DNA from: Rhizobium chutanense
GTDB taxonomy: Bacteria; Pseudomonadota; Alphaproteobacteria; Rhizobiales; Rhizobiaceae
NCBI RefSeq assembly: GCF_002531935.1
Contig: NZ_NWSV01000004.1
Coordinates: 372,001 to 436,000 of the forward strand
Length of the DNA stretch: 64,000 nt
Direction: 5' to 3'
Of the stretch, positions 40,062 through 48,763 are shown one piece after another (the stretch's first letter is position 1; each line of letters starts with the position of its first letter). The notes beneath the pieces were generated by a model that saw only the letters and a program-made list of their open reading frames with translations, did no database searches and was not told the DNA's origin. Made by a program: the position numbers and the translations under genes.

Positions 40062-40340
40062 ATCGGTGGAAAAGACGACCTTGCCTATAATGCGGATGGC
40101 AGCCTGGCCTTTCGCAACGTCGTCACCACCAGCGCCGATGGAAAAAGCGTTCAGACGCAGTTCGGCGACGACGGCAACGGCACCCTCGACCGCTCGCAGA
40201 CCAATGTGCTCGCTGTCGATGCATCAGGCGCAAAGACGAAGACCGTCTCCAACTTCAATGCCGACAGATCGCTGAAGGATCGCACCACGACGGTCACCAG
40301 CGCCGATCACCTCACCCTAACGACGACGCGAGAAAATCTT
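40062..40340 (+). pseudogene. Fragment of an RTX-like repeat protein
   Basis: The frame reads NADGSLAFRNVVTTSADGKS, then GDDGNGTLDRSQTNVLAVDA and VSNFNADRSLKDRTTTVTSA. These units (TSADG, DGNGTxDR, NADxSLKDRT) are typical of the long internal repeats of rhizobial RTX/hemolysin-type calcium-binding surface proteins. Only about 90 residues remain, with no start codon, no secretion signal and no nonapeptide calcium repeats. It is a remnant of a much larger gene. Confidence 0.7.
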
Positions 40341-40515
40341 GGCCTGTTATCTCTGATCCTCGACCCGACCAGTCTTCATATGTACAGAAGAGTCGACATA
40401 AACCTCGCGACCGCCATGATAGTAGTGATCCGCGGCGACGCGGGTGGGAGGGAGCGCAAGGGAAAGCGGCCGCGGGGCTCCCCTGGCCTTGGCGTAGTCG
40501 GGTCGACCCCAGCCG

Positions 40516-40767
40516 TCACAAGTCCCCGACGCCACAACACCAAAGCAAAAGCCCGGATGGCAAGTCGGGACCTGCATGGTCATATCGATCAACTGGCAAT
40601 GCCGAGGCTTCGGGCAAGGCTCCCTGCCCGTAGGTGCGCAGCGAAACCGGAAGCCAGCCTTTGCCGGCCAGTTGCTTTTCGGCTTCGGCCACCGCCGCGA
40701 GCTTCGGGACCTTCTCAATGACCCACATCAACTGCGCCGCGCATGCTGCGAAAAATGCCTCTGCCAT
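40516..40767 (-). CDS. Small protein with ParB-tail-like segment, unknown
   Basis: An 83-residue frame starting MAEAFFAACAAQLMWVIEKV. The segment AEAEKQLAGKGWLPVSLRT resembles the C-terminal region of rhizobial ParB-like proteins, from memory, so this may be a detached tail rather than a free-standing gene. The AAGGAG ribosome site upstream is excellent but lies within an 11-bp inverted repeat. The C terminus (LPSGLLLWCCGVGDL) looks like out-of-frame read-through. Function unknown. Confidence 0.4.
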   Translation of the reverse strand: MAEAFFAACAAQLMWVIEKVPKLAAVAEAEKQLAGKGWLPVSLRTYGQGALPEASALPVDRYDHAGPDLPSGLLLWCCGVGDL

Positions 40768-40769
40768 GG

Positions 40770-40793
40770 CACTTCTCCTTCCAAGGAGAAGTG
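40770..40793. promoter_or_regulatory. Inverted repeat covering a ribosome site
   Basis: CACTTCTCCTT and AAGGAGAAGTG are perfectly complementary with only two bases between. On the minus strand the second arm holds the AAGGAG of the 83-residue frame, which begins two bases later. In RNA this hairpin would bury the ribosome site; as DNA it could be an operator. Confidence 0.5.
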
Positions 40794-40863
40794 AATCACA
40801 ACTCAGCCGACACGCTTTAGCTAATTTCGGTCAGCGTCGATCTTTGTGCAGGCAGGGCTGCCC

Positions 40864-41409
40864 TCATACGCCGTCCTTCTCAGCGCTCGCCGCCATATGT
40901 GCGAGTTCGTGCCAGAGGCTTGCGGCAAAACTGCGCAGCACGGTGAGTTCGAAGCTGTCATCGCCGGTGCGGACGATCTGTACGGAGAGATGACCGATCA
41001 TGGTCATAACAGAATGGCCCTCGGGGAAGACGGCGGGGTCGAGATCGACGGCGGTGCCTTTTGAGAGAAGCAGCCGCGAGGATCGGCCGGAGATGCCGAT
41101 GCGCACGCGCCCGTGGCTCTGGTCGATGACGTAGGCCTTTCCCGCAAGCGCTGCTGCGAGAGCATCGAGGGTGGCGGGGACAGGCAGCTCGTCGCCGGCG
41201 ACGAACCATTGGCGGAAGCCGGCCTTGCGGATCGAAGTTTTTGCAAAGCCGGCTTTCGCCAATTCCGCGGCGAGCGCGGATGGCTCGATCGCACCGAGCA
41301 CATGCAGGAGATGGCCCTCCGGCAGGGCTTGCAGCCGGATGCCTGCCTCCGAGATGCCGGTATATTTAGTCCCGGCCAGAACCGGTTTCTGTTGCGGAAG
41401 GTCAGGCAT
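40864..41409 (-). CDS. soxG: Sarcosine oxidase gamma subunit
   Basis: The 181-residue gamma subunit of heterotetrameric sarcosine oxidase, a small GcvT-related protein that packs against the alpha subunit. Segments such as IRLQALPEGHLLHVLGAIEP and RFRxW-like RKAGFRQWFVAGDELP are family-typical. It is the last gene of soxBDAG and overlaps soxA by eight bases. A second, slightly diverged copy is at 38001-38546. In N-methylglutamate dehydrogenase systems the equivalent subunit is MgdD. Confidence 0.88.
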   Translation of the reverse strand: MPDLPQQKPVLAGTKYTGISEAGIRLQALPEGHLLHVLGAIEPSALAAELAKAGFAKTSIRKAGFRQWFVAGDELPVPATLDALAAALAGKAYVIDQSHGRVRIGISGRSSRLLLSKGTAVDLDPAVFPEGHSVMTMIGHLSVQIVRTGDDSFELTVLRSFAASLWHELAHMAASAEKDGV

Positions 41410-44359
41410 GGAGCTTCTCGTTTTCGGGATCGATGAAGACGGGATGGCAGAGCACCGCATCGGTGAATTCGTTGCGCAGGCCGTTCCAGACCGTCACCTT
41501 TTCGCCGATGCGCTCCGGCCCGCGCTTGACGAGCGCCAGGCCGATCGTATGGCCGAGCGTCGGCGAGAAGGCGCTCGATGTGACGTAGCCCTGGTCGTTT
41601 TCGAGCGTCGCCGCAGCGCCCTCGGCAAGGATATGCGAGCCGGTGCGGAAGCTGGTCGCCGGATTGAGCGGCTTGACGCCGACGAGGCGCGGGCGCTCGG
41701 GGTCCTGCAGGCCGTCGCGGGCGAGCATCGCCTTGCCGATGAAATCCGGCTTGGTTGATGAAACCATGCGGCCGAAGCCGAGATCGCCTGGGGTGACCGT
41801 GCCGTTGATCTCGGCATGGGTGACGTGGCCCTTCTCGACGCGCATGACGCCGAGCGCTTCGACGCCATAGGCACAAATGCCATGTTTCGCGCCCGCCGCC
41901 ATGATGGCGTCGGCGACGCCTTCGCCGTAACCGGCCGGCACCGCCAGCTCGTAGGCGAGTTCGCCGGAGAAGGAGATGCGGAAGAGCCGGCCTTCGAGCC
42001 GGCCGCCGAAGAGCGAGACCTTGCGGGCGCTCATGAAGGGGAAGGCGGCATCCGACAGGTCCTCGTCGACGATCTCGGAGAGAATGGCGCGCGACTTCGG
42101 CCCGGCAACGGCCATCTGAGCCCATTGATCGGTCGAGGAGGCGAAGCAGATGTCGAGCTCCGGCCAAAGCGTCTGGGCGCAGAATTCGAGATGGGTCAGC
42201 ACGCCGGCGGCGAGTGCTGTTGTCGTCGTCATGAAGAAATGATCGTCGCTGAAGCGGCTGGTGGTGCCGTCGTCATAGATGAAGCCGTCCTCGCGCAGCA
42301 TGATGCCGTAACGCGCTTTGCCCACTGCAAGTTTGGCGAAGCCGTTGCAATAGATGCGATCGAGGAAGGTCGCGGCATCCTTCCCGAAGATTTCGATCTT
42401 GCCGAGCGTCGAGACATCGCAGAGGCCGGCATTTTTGCGGATGTTCAACACTTCGCGGTCGACGCTTTCGCGCCACGTCGCCTCGCCGGCACGCGGGAAC
42501 CAGGCGGAGCGATACCAGAGGCCAGTTTCGACGAAGACCGCGCCATTCTTCTCGGCCCAGCCGTGCAGCGGCGATTTGCGCGCCGGCTGGAAATCCTTGC
42601 CGCGCGATGCCCCGGTCAAAGCGCCGAAGGAGACCGGCGTATAGAAGGGCCGGAAGGTCGTCGTTCCCACCTCTGCGGGTGAGACGCCGCGTGCCTCGGC
42701 GAGGATGCCGATGGCGTTGATATTGGAAAGCTTGCCCTGGTCGGTCGCCATGCCTGATGTGGTGTAGCGCTTGGCGAGTTCGACATGGCCGTAGCCTTCG
42801 CGGACGGCGAGCCCAAGGTCTTTGAGATGAACGTCGTTCTGATAATCGACGAAAGCCTTGCCCTTCGAGCCCTTGACCGACCAGAGCGGCTTTGCGTGTG
42901 CAGCCGTCTCGGACGCCGCGGCAAAGGCCGGCTCCGCCGCTGCGAAGCCAATCGCCTTCAACGCGGCAGCTGCCTTTGCGGCGCCATCACCGAGGCAGGT
43001 CGCGGTTTGCCCGATGCCGGCAGCCGAACCGGCAACGGTCAGACCTTCCTGCTGGACAGGCGCCAGAAACGCCGAGGCCTCGTCCGACCATTGCGGTTTC
43101 GCACCGCGATGGCAGGCAAGGTGGATGATCGGGCTCCAGCCGCCCGACATGGCAAGCGCATCGGCTTCGATGCGGCGGGTGCCGCCGCTGGTTTCGACGC
43201 TGACGCCGCGCAGGCGCTTGCCGCCGAAGGCATCGATGACCCGGGCGCCCTTCAGCACCTCGGCGCGGCCCTGCCAGCCCTCGGCCGCGCCCGCACGGCT
43301 GTCGACGATCGCCGCGACGGCGAGGCCGGCGGCTTCAAGGTCGGCGGCGGTGCGGTATCCGGCATCATTGGTGGTGAAGATGACCGTGCTTCTGCCGGGC
43401 GCCACCGCCTGCCGGTTGAGATAGCTGCGCATGGCGCCTGCCATCATCACGCCGGGAATATCGTTGCCGCCGAAGACCAGCGGCCGCTCTTCGGCGCCGG
43501 TCGCAAGGATCGCCTGGCGGGCGACGATGCGCCACAGCCGTTCGACCGGACGATCCGGATCGGGCATCGCCACATGTTTCTGCACCCGTTCGACCGCGCC
43601 GAAGACATTGTCGTCATACCAGCCGAACACCGTCATGCGCGGCAGGCGGCGCACATTCTCCAGGCCCTCCAGCTCGGCCAGCAGCTCGCCGAGAAGGGCG
43701 TCCGCCGGCTTGCCGTCGACGGTGCCGGTTTCGGACAGCAGGCTGCCGCCGAGTTCGGCGCCCTCGTCGGCGAGGATGACGCGCGCGCCGGCGCGGCCGG
43801 CGGTCAGCGCTGCGGCAAGACCGGCAGGGCCGGCGCCGATAACCAGCAGATCGCAATGCGCCCAGCATTTTTCATAGGAATCGGGATCGGCTTCGTAGGA
43901 GGCTCGGCCGAGGCCCGCCGCCTTGCGGATCACCGGCTCGTAAAGCTTTTCCCAGAGGGCCGCCGGCCACATGAAGGTCTTGTAGTAGAAACCGGCGCTG
44001 AGGAAGGGCGACAGCAGCCCGTTGACCGCGCCGACATCGAAGCCGAGCGAGGGCCAGCGGTTCTGGCTCCTGGCCGTCAGCCCCTGATAAAGCTCGATCA
44101 TCGTGGCGCGCGTATTCGCTTCGGTGCGCCCGCCGCTGCCCGTCGTCACCAGCGCGTTCGGTTCGGCGGCTCCCGCCGTCAGGATGCCGCGCGGGCGGTG
44201 ATATTTGAAGCTGCGGCCGACGAGCTGGATACCGTTGGCCAGCAGCGCCGAGGCGAGCGTATCGCCCGGATGGCCTTCGAGCGGCCTGCCGTCGAAAGTG
44301 AAGCCGAGCGATGTGGTGCGGTCGATGCGGCCGCCGGAGGAAAGACGGAAGCTCGTCAT
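41402..44359 (-). CDS. soxA: Sarcosine oxidase alpha subunit
   Basis: A 985-residue subunit. The N-terminal part is a 2Fe-2S-ferredoxin-like domain (DRTTSLGFTFDGRPLEGHPG), followed by an NAD-binding Rossmann region (LLVIGAGPAGLAAALTAGRA, about residue 175) and a C-terminal GcvT-type folate domain (from about 600, AEKNGAVFVETGLWYR). The folate domain accepts the methyl-derived carbon as 5,10-methylene-tetrahydrofolate. It overlaps soxD by four bases and soxG by eight. The start is the ATG of MTSFRLSSG. With glnT and glxBCD nearby, the substrate may be N-methylglutamate rather than, or besides, sarcosine. Confidence 0.92.
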   Translation of the reverse strand: MTSFRLSSGGRIDRTTSLGFTFDGRPLEGHPGDTLASALLANGIQLVGRSFKYHRPRGILTAGAAEPNALVTTGSGGRTEANTRATMIELYQGLTARSQNRWPSLGFDVGAVNGLLSPFLSAGFYYKTFMWPAALWEKLYEPVIRKAAGLGRASYEADPDSYEKCWAHCDLLVIGAGPAGLAAALTAGRAGARVILADEGAELGGSLLSETGTVDGKPADALLGELLAELEGLENVRRLPRMTVFGWYDDNVFGAVERVQKHVAMPDPDRPVERLWRIVARQAILATGAEERPLVFGGNDIPGVMMAGAMRSYLNRQAVAPGRSTVIFTTNDAGYRTAADLEAAGLAVAAIVDSRAGAAEGWQGRAEVLKGARVIDAFGGKRLRGVSVETSGGTRRIEADALAMSGGWSPIIHLACHRGAKPQWSDEASAFLAPVQQEGLTVAGSAAGIGQTATCLGDGAAKAAAALKAIGFAAAEPAFAAASETAAHAKPLWSVKGSKGKAFVDYQNDVHLKDLGLAVREGYGHVELAKRYTTSGMATDQGKLSNINAIGILAEARGVSPAEVGTTTFRPFYTPVSFGALTGASRGKDFQPARKSPLHGWAEKNGAVFVETGLWYRSAWFPRAGEATWRESVDREVLNIRKNAGLCDVSTLGKIEIFGKDAATFLDRIYCNGFAKLAVGKARYGIMLREDGFIYDDGTTSRFSDDHFFMTTTTALAAGVLTHLEFCAQTLWPELDICFASSTDQWAQMAVAGPKSRAILSEIVDEDLSDAAFPFMSARKVSLFGGRLEGRLFRISFSGELAYELAVPAGYGEGVADAIMAAGAKHGICAYGVEALGVMRVEKGHVTHAEINGTVTPGDLGFGRMVSSTKPDFIGKAMLARDGLQDPERPRLVGVKPLNPATSFRTGSHILAEGAAATLENDQGYVTSSAFSPTLGHTIGLALVKRGPERIGEKVTVWNGLRNEFTDAVLCHPVFIDPENEKLHA

Positions 44360-44637
44360 GCCGGTTCTCCGCCGAGCTTGGCAAGGGCGGCATCCCGGAC
44401 GTCGTAAACCGCATGGGTGACGGTGTCGCGCTCGACGATCAGCCAGCGGCGGCATCCGGAGGCGTGGTGCCAGTATTCACTGTGGCGGCCGCGCGGATTG
44501 TCACGGAGATAGACATAGTCGAACCAGGCATCCGCGCCGGCATCCGGCGCCGGCCGAACAAGCTTCGCATCGCCGCGGATCGAGAATTCTTCCTTCGGCC
44601 GGGCGCCGCAATGGGGACAGGAAATCAGGCTCGCCAT
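44356..44637 (-). CDS. soxD: Sarcosine oxidase delta subunit
   Basis: A 93-residue zinc-binding subunit. The N-terminal CPHCG (residues 7-11) and the later Cys/His set (HASGCRR, after the RGRHSEYWHH segment) supply zinc ligands. The motif YLRDNPRGRHSEYWHHASGC is diagnostic of SoxD. It is 12 bases downstream of soxB and overlaps soxA by four bases. The delta subunit is structural within the tetramer. Confidence 0.93.
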   Translation of the reverse strand: MASLISCPHCGARPKEEFSIRGDAKLVRPAPDAGADAWFDYVYLRDNPRGRHSEYWHHASGCRRWLIVERDTVTHAVYDVRDAALAKLGGEPA

Positions 44638-44649
44638 GGTCGAATGTCC

Positions 44650-45900
44650 TCAGTGCAGATTGGGCTGGGCGCCAACGCCCTTTTCGTCGATCGGGTAGCC
44701 GCGCGCGAAACGGTCGAGCCGGAAGGCGCGGGCGGTCTGATGCGGCGTGTTGCGGGCGATCAGATGGGCGTAGCAGAAGCCGGAGGCGGGGGTCGCCTTG
44801 AAGCCGCCGTAACACCAGCCGCTATTGAGGTAGAGATTGTCGATATGGGTGCGGTCGATGATCGGCGAGCCGTCCATGCTCATATCCATCACCCCGCCCC
44901 AGGAGCGGAGATAACGCACGCGCGACAGCGACGGGATCATCGCCACACCGGCTTCGGCGACATGCTCGACGCAAGCGAGATTGCCGCGCTGGGCATAGGA
45001 ATTATAGCCGTCGATATCGCCGCCGAAGACGAGGCCGCCCTTGTCCGACTGGGACACGTAGAAATGCCCGGCGCCGAAGGTGACGACATTGTCGATGAAG
45101 GGTTTCAGCCCTTCGGAGACGAAGGCCTGCAGCACATGGCTTTCGATCGGCAGCCGCAGGCCGGCCATATCGGCGACGACGGTGGAATTGCCGGCCGCCG
45201 CCAGCGCCAGCTTGCCGCAGCCCATGAAGCCCCTGCTGGTCTCGACGCCGGTCACCTTCCCGTTTTCGCGGCGAATGCCGGTCACCTCGCACTGGGTGAT
45301 GATGTCGACGCCGCGGCTGTCTGCGCCGCGGGCATAACCCCAGGCGACGGCATCATGGCGCACCGTGCCGCCGCGCGGCTGGAACAGGCCGCCCATAATG
45401 GGGAAACGGGCATTGTCGAAATCGAGGAAGGGAAGCTTCTTGCGCACCGCCTGCCGGTCGAGCAGCTCGGCATCGACCCCGTGCAGCCGCATGGCGTTGC
45501 CGCGGCGCGTATAGGCGTCGCGCTGGGCATCGGAATGGAAGAGGTTGAGCACGCCGCGCTGCGAGACCATGGCGTTGAAATTGAAGTCCTGCTCCAGCCC
45601 TTCCCAGAGCTTCATCGACAGCTCGTAGAAGGGATTATTGCCCGGCAGCAGGTAGTTCGAACGGATGATCGTCGTGTTCCTGCCGATATTGCCGGAGCCG
45701 AGATAGCCCTTTTCGAGGACGGCGACATTGGTGACGCCGAACTCCTTGGCGAGATAATAGGCGGTGGCCAGACCATGACCGCCGCCGCCGACGATGACGA
45801 CGTCGTAATGCGGCTTCGGCGCCGGATCGCGCCAGGCAGGCGCCCAGGCCTTGTTGCCGCGAAGGCCGTTCAGGAAAATCGAAAGAGCGGAATAGCGCAT
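44650..45900 (-). CDS. soxB: Sarcosine oxidase beta subunit
   Basis: A 416-residue flavoprotein of the DadA/GlpD-like FAD oxidoreductase family. The dinucleotide-binding motif is VVIVGGGGHGLATAYYLAKE near residue 33, and the covalent-FMN/FAD region and substrate site lie in the middle and C-terminal parts (LYLNSGWCYGGFKATPASG). It oxidises the N-methyl amine. It is the first gene of soxBDAG and divergent from a GlxA-type regulator, with an inverted repeat between them. Homologous to MgdA of the N-methylglutamate pathway. Confidence 0.92.
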   Translation of the reverse strand: MRYSALSIFLNGLRGNKAWAPAWRDPAPKPHYDVVIVGGGGHGLATAYYLAKEFGVTNVAVLEKGYLGSGNIGRNTTIIRSNYLLPGNNPFYELSMKLWEGLEQDFNFNAMVSQRGVLNLFHSDAQRDAYTRRGNAMRLHGVDAELLDRQAVRKKLPFLDFDNARFPIMGGLFQPRGGTVRHDAVAWGYARGADSRGVDIITQCEVTGIRRENGKVTGVETSRGFMGCGKLALAAAGNSTVVADMAGLRLPIESHVLQAFVSEGLKPFIDNVVTFGAGHFYVSQSDKGGLVFGGDIDGYNSYAQRGNLACVEHVAEAGVAMIPSLSRVRYLRSWGGVMDMSMDGSPIIDRTHIDNLYLNSGWCYGGFKATPASGFCYAHLIARNTPHQTARAFRLDRFARGYPIDEKGVGAQPNLH

Positions 45901-45960
45901 GAGTCACCCGGAAAGAACAGGGGCATGATGCCAGAAAGAAGCGGACTGACTTGCACATTA

Positions 45961-45993
45961 AGGACATGACTCGCTAAGAAAGAGACATGTCCT
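45961..45993. promoter_or_regulatory. Inverted repeat in the soxB/regulator control region
   Basis: AGGACATG and CATGTCCT form a perfect 8-bp inverted repeat with a 17-base spacer. The right arm includes the ATG of the GlxA-type regulator and the left arm is 61 bases before soxB. It is a good candidate for autoregulation by that regulator; AraC-type proteins more often use direct repeats, so another factor is possible. Confidence 0.5.
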
Positions 45994-46946
45994 CACTTGA
46001 TAGCAGAAATGTCCTGACGATCGGCTTCATCCTCATCCCGGGATTTGCGCTGATGTCCTATGCCTCGGCGACGGAGCCGCTCAGGGCGGCGAATCTGCTG
46101 GCCGGGCGCGAGATCTATCGGCTGCGGATCTTCTCGCCGGATGGCGCGCCGGCGCTTTCCTCTTCGGGCGTCAGCGTCCCCGCCGAACCTCTGCCCGTCA
46201 GGGGCTCGGGGCTTGGAACGGCTTTCGTCTGCGCCGGCGGCTTGCCGCGCGACTGGCGATATCCAGGCGTGCTTGCCTGCTTGCGGCAGCTGTCGCGCGA
46301 AGGCGTGCGGATCGGCGGCATTTCGGGCGGTCCCTATCTGATGGCTGCCGCCGGGCTGCTTGATAGTCGCGACTTCACCATTCACTGGGAGCATGCGGCC
46401 GCCCTTCTCGAAGCCTTCCCGGAGCTCACGCCGCGCCAGGCGCGCTTCATGATCGACGGCAACCGGATCACCTGCGGCGGCGGCATCGCGCCGCTCGACA
46501 TGATGCATGTGCTGATCGCCGAGCGCATGGGGCCGGATTTCGCCCGCCGGGTCAGCGACTGGTATCTTCATACGGAGGTCAACGAGCCTGCGGCGCCCCA
46601 GCGCGCCTCGCTCGCCGAACGTTACGGCGTCCATCATCCCGGCCTGCTCAGCGTGCTCGAACGGATGGAGGAGACGATCGAGATGCCGCTCGAGCGTGCC
46701 GCCATGGCGCGCATCGCCGGCGTCACCGCCCGCCATCTCGACCGGCTCTTTGCCGCCCATCTCGGCACCACCTTCCTCGATCAGTACCGCAGGATCAGGC
46801 TGCAGCATGCCCATCGCCTGCTGAAACAGAGCCCGCTTTCCGTCTCGGAGATCGCGGTCGCCACCGGTTTTTCCAGCCTGAGCCACTTTTCCCGCATGTT
46901 CCGAGCCGTCTACGGCATCGCGCCGCGCGCGGCGCGGCGGGAATGA
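45987..46946 (+). CDS. GlxA-family AraC-type transcriptional regulator
   Basis: A 319-residue regulator with an N-terminal DJ-1/PfpI-like domain (FILIPGFALMSYASATEPLR, and GGISGGPYLMAAAGLL around the nucleophile position, where Gly/Ser rather than Cys is seen) and a C-terminal AraC helix-turn-helix pair (MARIAGVTARHLDRLFAAHL; ATGFSSLSHFSRMFRAVYG). Relatives GbdR, SouR and DhcR sense glycine betaine, sarcosine or carnitine and control their breakdown. Divergent position to soxB fits a sarcosine/methylamine-responsive activator. The start overlaps an inverted repeat. Confidence 0.9.
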   Translation: MSSLDSRNVLTIGFILIPGFALMSYASATEPLRAANLLAGREIYRLRIFSPDGAPALSSSGVSVPAEPLPVRGSGLGTAFVCAGGLPRDWRYPGVLACLRQLSREGVRIGGISGGPYLMAAAGLLDSRDFTIHWEHAAALLEAFPELTPRQARFMIDGNRITCGGGIAPLDMMHVLIAERMGPDFARRVSDWYLHTEVNEPAAPQRASLAERYGVHHPGLLSVLERMEETIEMPLERAAMARIAGVTARHLDRLFAAHLGTTFLDQYRRIRLQHAHRLLKQSPLSVSEIAVATGFSSLSHFSRMFRAVYGIAPRAARRE

Positions 46947-47021
46947 CTTTCTTCACGGTTGAGGAAATTTCACTATCACGATAGGATTGCCGCTCGGTAG
47001 GATAAGGCGGCAGGGGAATCC

Positions 47022-47699
47022 ATGAAATCAAAGCTTCAAGAGCAAGCCGAACAGGCGCATGGCGGACGCACGCCCTTTTCCCAGGACCCGCACGCCGTTC
47101 GGGAACCGAAGGAAAACAACCTCGAAATGGCGATCGGCCACGAGGTGCGCGCCTACCGCAAGAAACTCGGCATCACCGTCACCGATCTCGCGGCCGCGAC
47201 CGGCATTTCGCTCGGCATGCTGTCGAAGATCGAGAACGGCAATATCTCGCCGTCGCTGACGACGCTGCAATCGCTGTCGCGGGCGCTCGGCGTGCCGCTG
47301 ACGTCCTTCTTCCGCCGCTTCGAGGAACCGCGCAATGCCGTCTTCGTCAAGGCGGGCCAGGGCGTCCAGCTCGAACGGCGCGGCACGCGCGCCGGCCACC
47401 AATATAATCTGCTCGGCCATATCGACAACAATACCAGCGGCGTCATCGTCGAGCCCTATCTGATCACGCTGACGGCCGATTCCGACATCTTCCCGACCTT
47501 CCAGCACGAGGGCATGGAGTTTCTCTATATGCTCGAGGGCGAGGTCATTTACCGCCACGGCGACCAGCTTTTCCATATGCAGCCGGGCGACAGCCTGTTC
47601 TTCGACGCCGATGCGCCGCATGGGCCGGAACAGCTGGTGAAACTGCCGAGCAAATACCTCTCGATCATTAGTTATCCCCAGCAGACCTCACGCGGCTGA
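47022..47699 (+). CDS. XRE-family regulator with cupin domain
   Basis: A 225-residue regulator: a helix-turn-helix of the Cro/CI type at about residues 40-95 (VTDLAAATGISLGMLSKIEN, then NISPSLTTLQSLSRALGVPL) and a small-ligand cupin at 150-215 (GMEFLYMLEGEVIYRHGDQL and MQPGDSLFFDADAPHGPEQL). Such PuuR-like proteins often repress or activate amine and glutamine-type pathways. It directly precedes glxB in the same direction, separated by an interval containing an inverted repeat, so it most likely controls the glx-glnT operon. GGGGAA precedes the ATG. Confidence 0.9.
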   Translation: MKSKLQEQAEQAHGGRTPFSQDPHAVREPKENNLEMAIGHEVRAYRKKLGITVTDLAAATGISLGMLSKIENGNISPSLTTLQSLSRALGVPLTSFFRRFEEPRNAVFVKAGQGVQLERRGTRAGHQYNLLGHIDNNTSGVIVEPYLITLTADSDIFPTFQHEGMEFLYMLEGEVIYRHGDQLFHMQPGDSLFFDADAPHGPEQLVKLPSKYLSIISYPQQTSRG

Positions 47700-47708
47700 C
47701 TTGCCTTA

Positions 47709-47727
47709 GAAGAAAACTTTATTCTTC
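47709..47727. promoter_or_regulatory. Inverted repeat upstream of glxB
   Basis: GAAGAA and TTCTTC form a 6-bp inverted repeat with a 7-base AT-rich spacer, ten bases after the XRE regulator's stop and about 60 before glxB. It is a candidate operator for that regulator. Confidence 0.4.
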
Positions 47728-47788
47728 CCAGTTGATGTTCTGAATTAGACCTGCTAGTCCTTTCTCAACATGAAAGGAGGCACAGGCT

Positions 47789-48694
47789 ATGTGCGGCATT
47801 GTTGGACTGTTCCTCAAGGACAAGAGCCTTGAACCTCAGCTGGGAAATCTGCTCTCGGATATGCTGATCACCATGACCGATCGCGGACCGGATTCGGCCG
47901 GCATTGCGATCTATGGCGGCACGGCCGAGGGCCGGGCGAAGATCACCATCCAGTCCGCCAACCCCAGCGCCGACTTCGACGGGCTTGCCAGCGACCTCGA
48001 GAAGGCCGGCATTAAAGCCCACGTGTGGGTCAAGAGCACGCATGCGGTCATCGAACTCGATGCTTCCAAGCTTGCAGAGGTGCGCGAGACACTCGAACGG
48101 ATCCGCCCAGCCGTCCGCCTGATGGGCTCGGGCGAAAGCGTCGAGATCTACAAGGAAATCGGTCTTCCCAAGGACGTCGTGGCGCGCTTCGGCGTCCGCG
48201 CGATGAGCGGAACCCACGGCATCGGCCATACCCGCATGGCCACGGAATCCGCCGTTACCACGCTCGGCGCCCATCCGTTCTCGACCGGCGCCGACCAGTG
48301 CCTCGTGCACAACGGCTCGCTGTCCAACCACAACAACCTGCGCCGCGAACTGGTGCGCGAAGGCATGACCTTCGAGACGCAGAACGATTCCGAAGTCGCC
48401 GCCGCTTATCTCACCGCCGAAATGGCCAAGGGCAAGGATCTCGGCCAAGCGCTGACCGGCGCGCTCGACGATCTCGACGGCTTCTTCACCTTCGTCGTCG
48501 GCACCAAGTCCGGCTTCGGCGTGGTGCGCGACCCGATCGCCTGCAAGCCCGCCGTCATGGCCGAGACCGAGCAATATGTCGCCTTCGGTTCGGAATACCG
48601 CGCGCTGGTCAACCTTCCCGGCATCGAGAATGCCCGTGTCTGGGAGCCGGAACCGGCCACCGTCTACTTCTGGGATCACGACAAGGCCGCCTGA
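47789..48694 (+). CDS. glxB: Class II glutamine amidotransferase (GlxB/MgsA-like)
   Basis: A 301-residue N-terminal-nucleophile amidotransferase. The protein begins Met-Cys-Gly-Ile-Val, so Cys2 is available as catalytic nucleophile after Met removal. Glutaminase residues are seen in TRMATESAVTTLGAHPF and LVHNGSLSNHNNLRREL. It lacks synthase or isomerase domains, which are supplied by the next two genes. The trio corresponds to a split glutamate synthase-like enzyme; in methylotrophs the same set (MgsABC) makes N-methylglutamate from glutamate and methylamine. A perfect AAAGGAGG ribosome site precedes it. Confidence 0.9.
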   Translation: MCGIVGLFLKDKSLEPQLGNLLSDMLITMTDRGPDSAGIAIYGGTAEGRAKITIQSANPSADFDGLASDLEKAGIKAHVWVKSTHAVIELDASKLAEVRETLERIRPAVRLMGSGESVEIYKEIGLPKDVVARFGVRAMSGTHGIGHTRMATESAVTTLGAHPFSTGADQCLVHNGSLSNHNNLRRELVREGMTFETQNDSEVAAAYLTAEMAKGKDLGQALTGALDDLDGFFTFVVGTKSGFGVVRDPIACKPAVMAETEQYVAFGSEYRALVNLPGIENARVWEPEPATVYFWDHDKAA

Positions 48695-48763
48695 GGGGCG
48701 CCTGAAGGCCGAGAGCCGGCGCGGGCCGTCTCCCAGATCAACGAGGATTCCAACGAGGAATAA

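Noticed and set aside
42785..45969. Long plus-strand open frames opposite soxA and soxB
   Set aside because: These are antisense shadows; the minus-strand frames carry all family motifs and tight operon overlaps.
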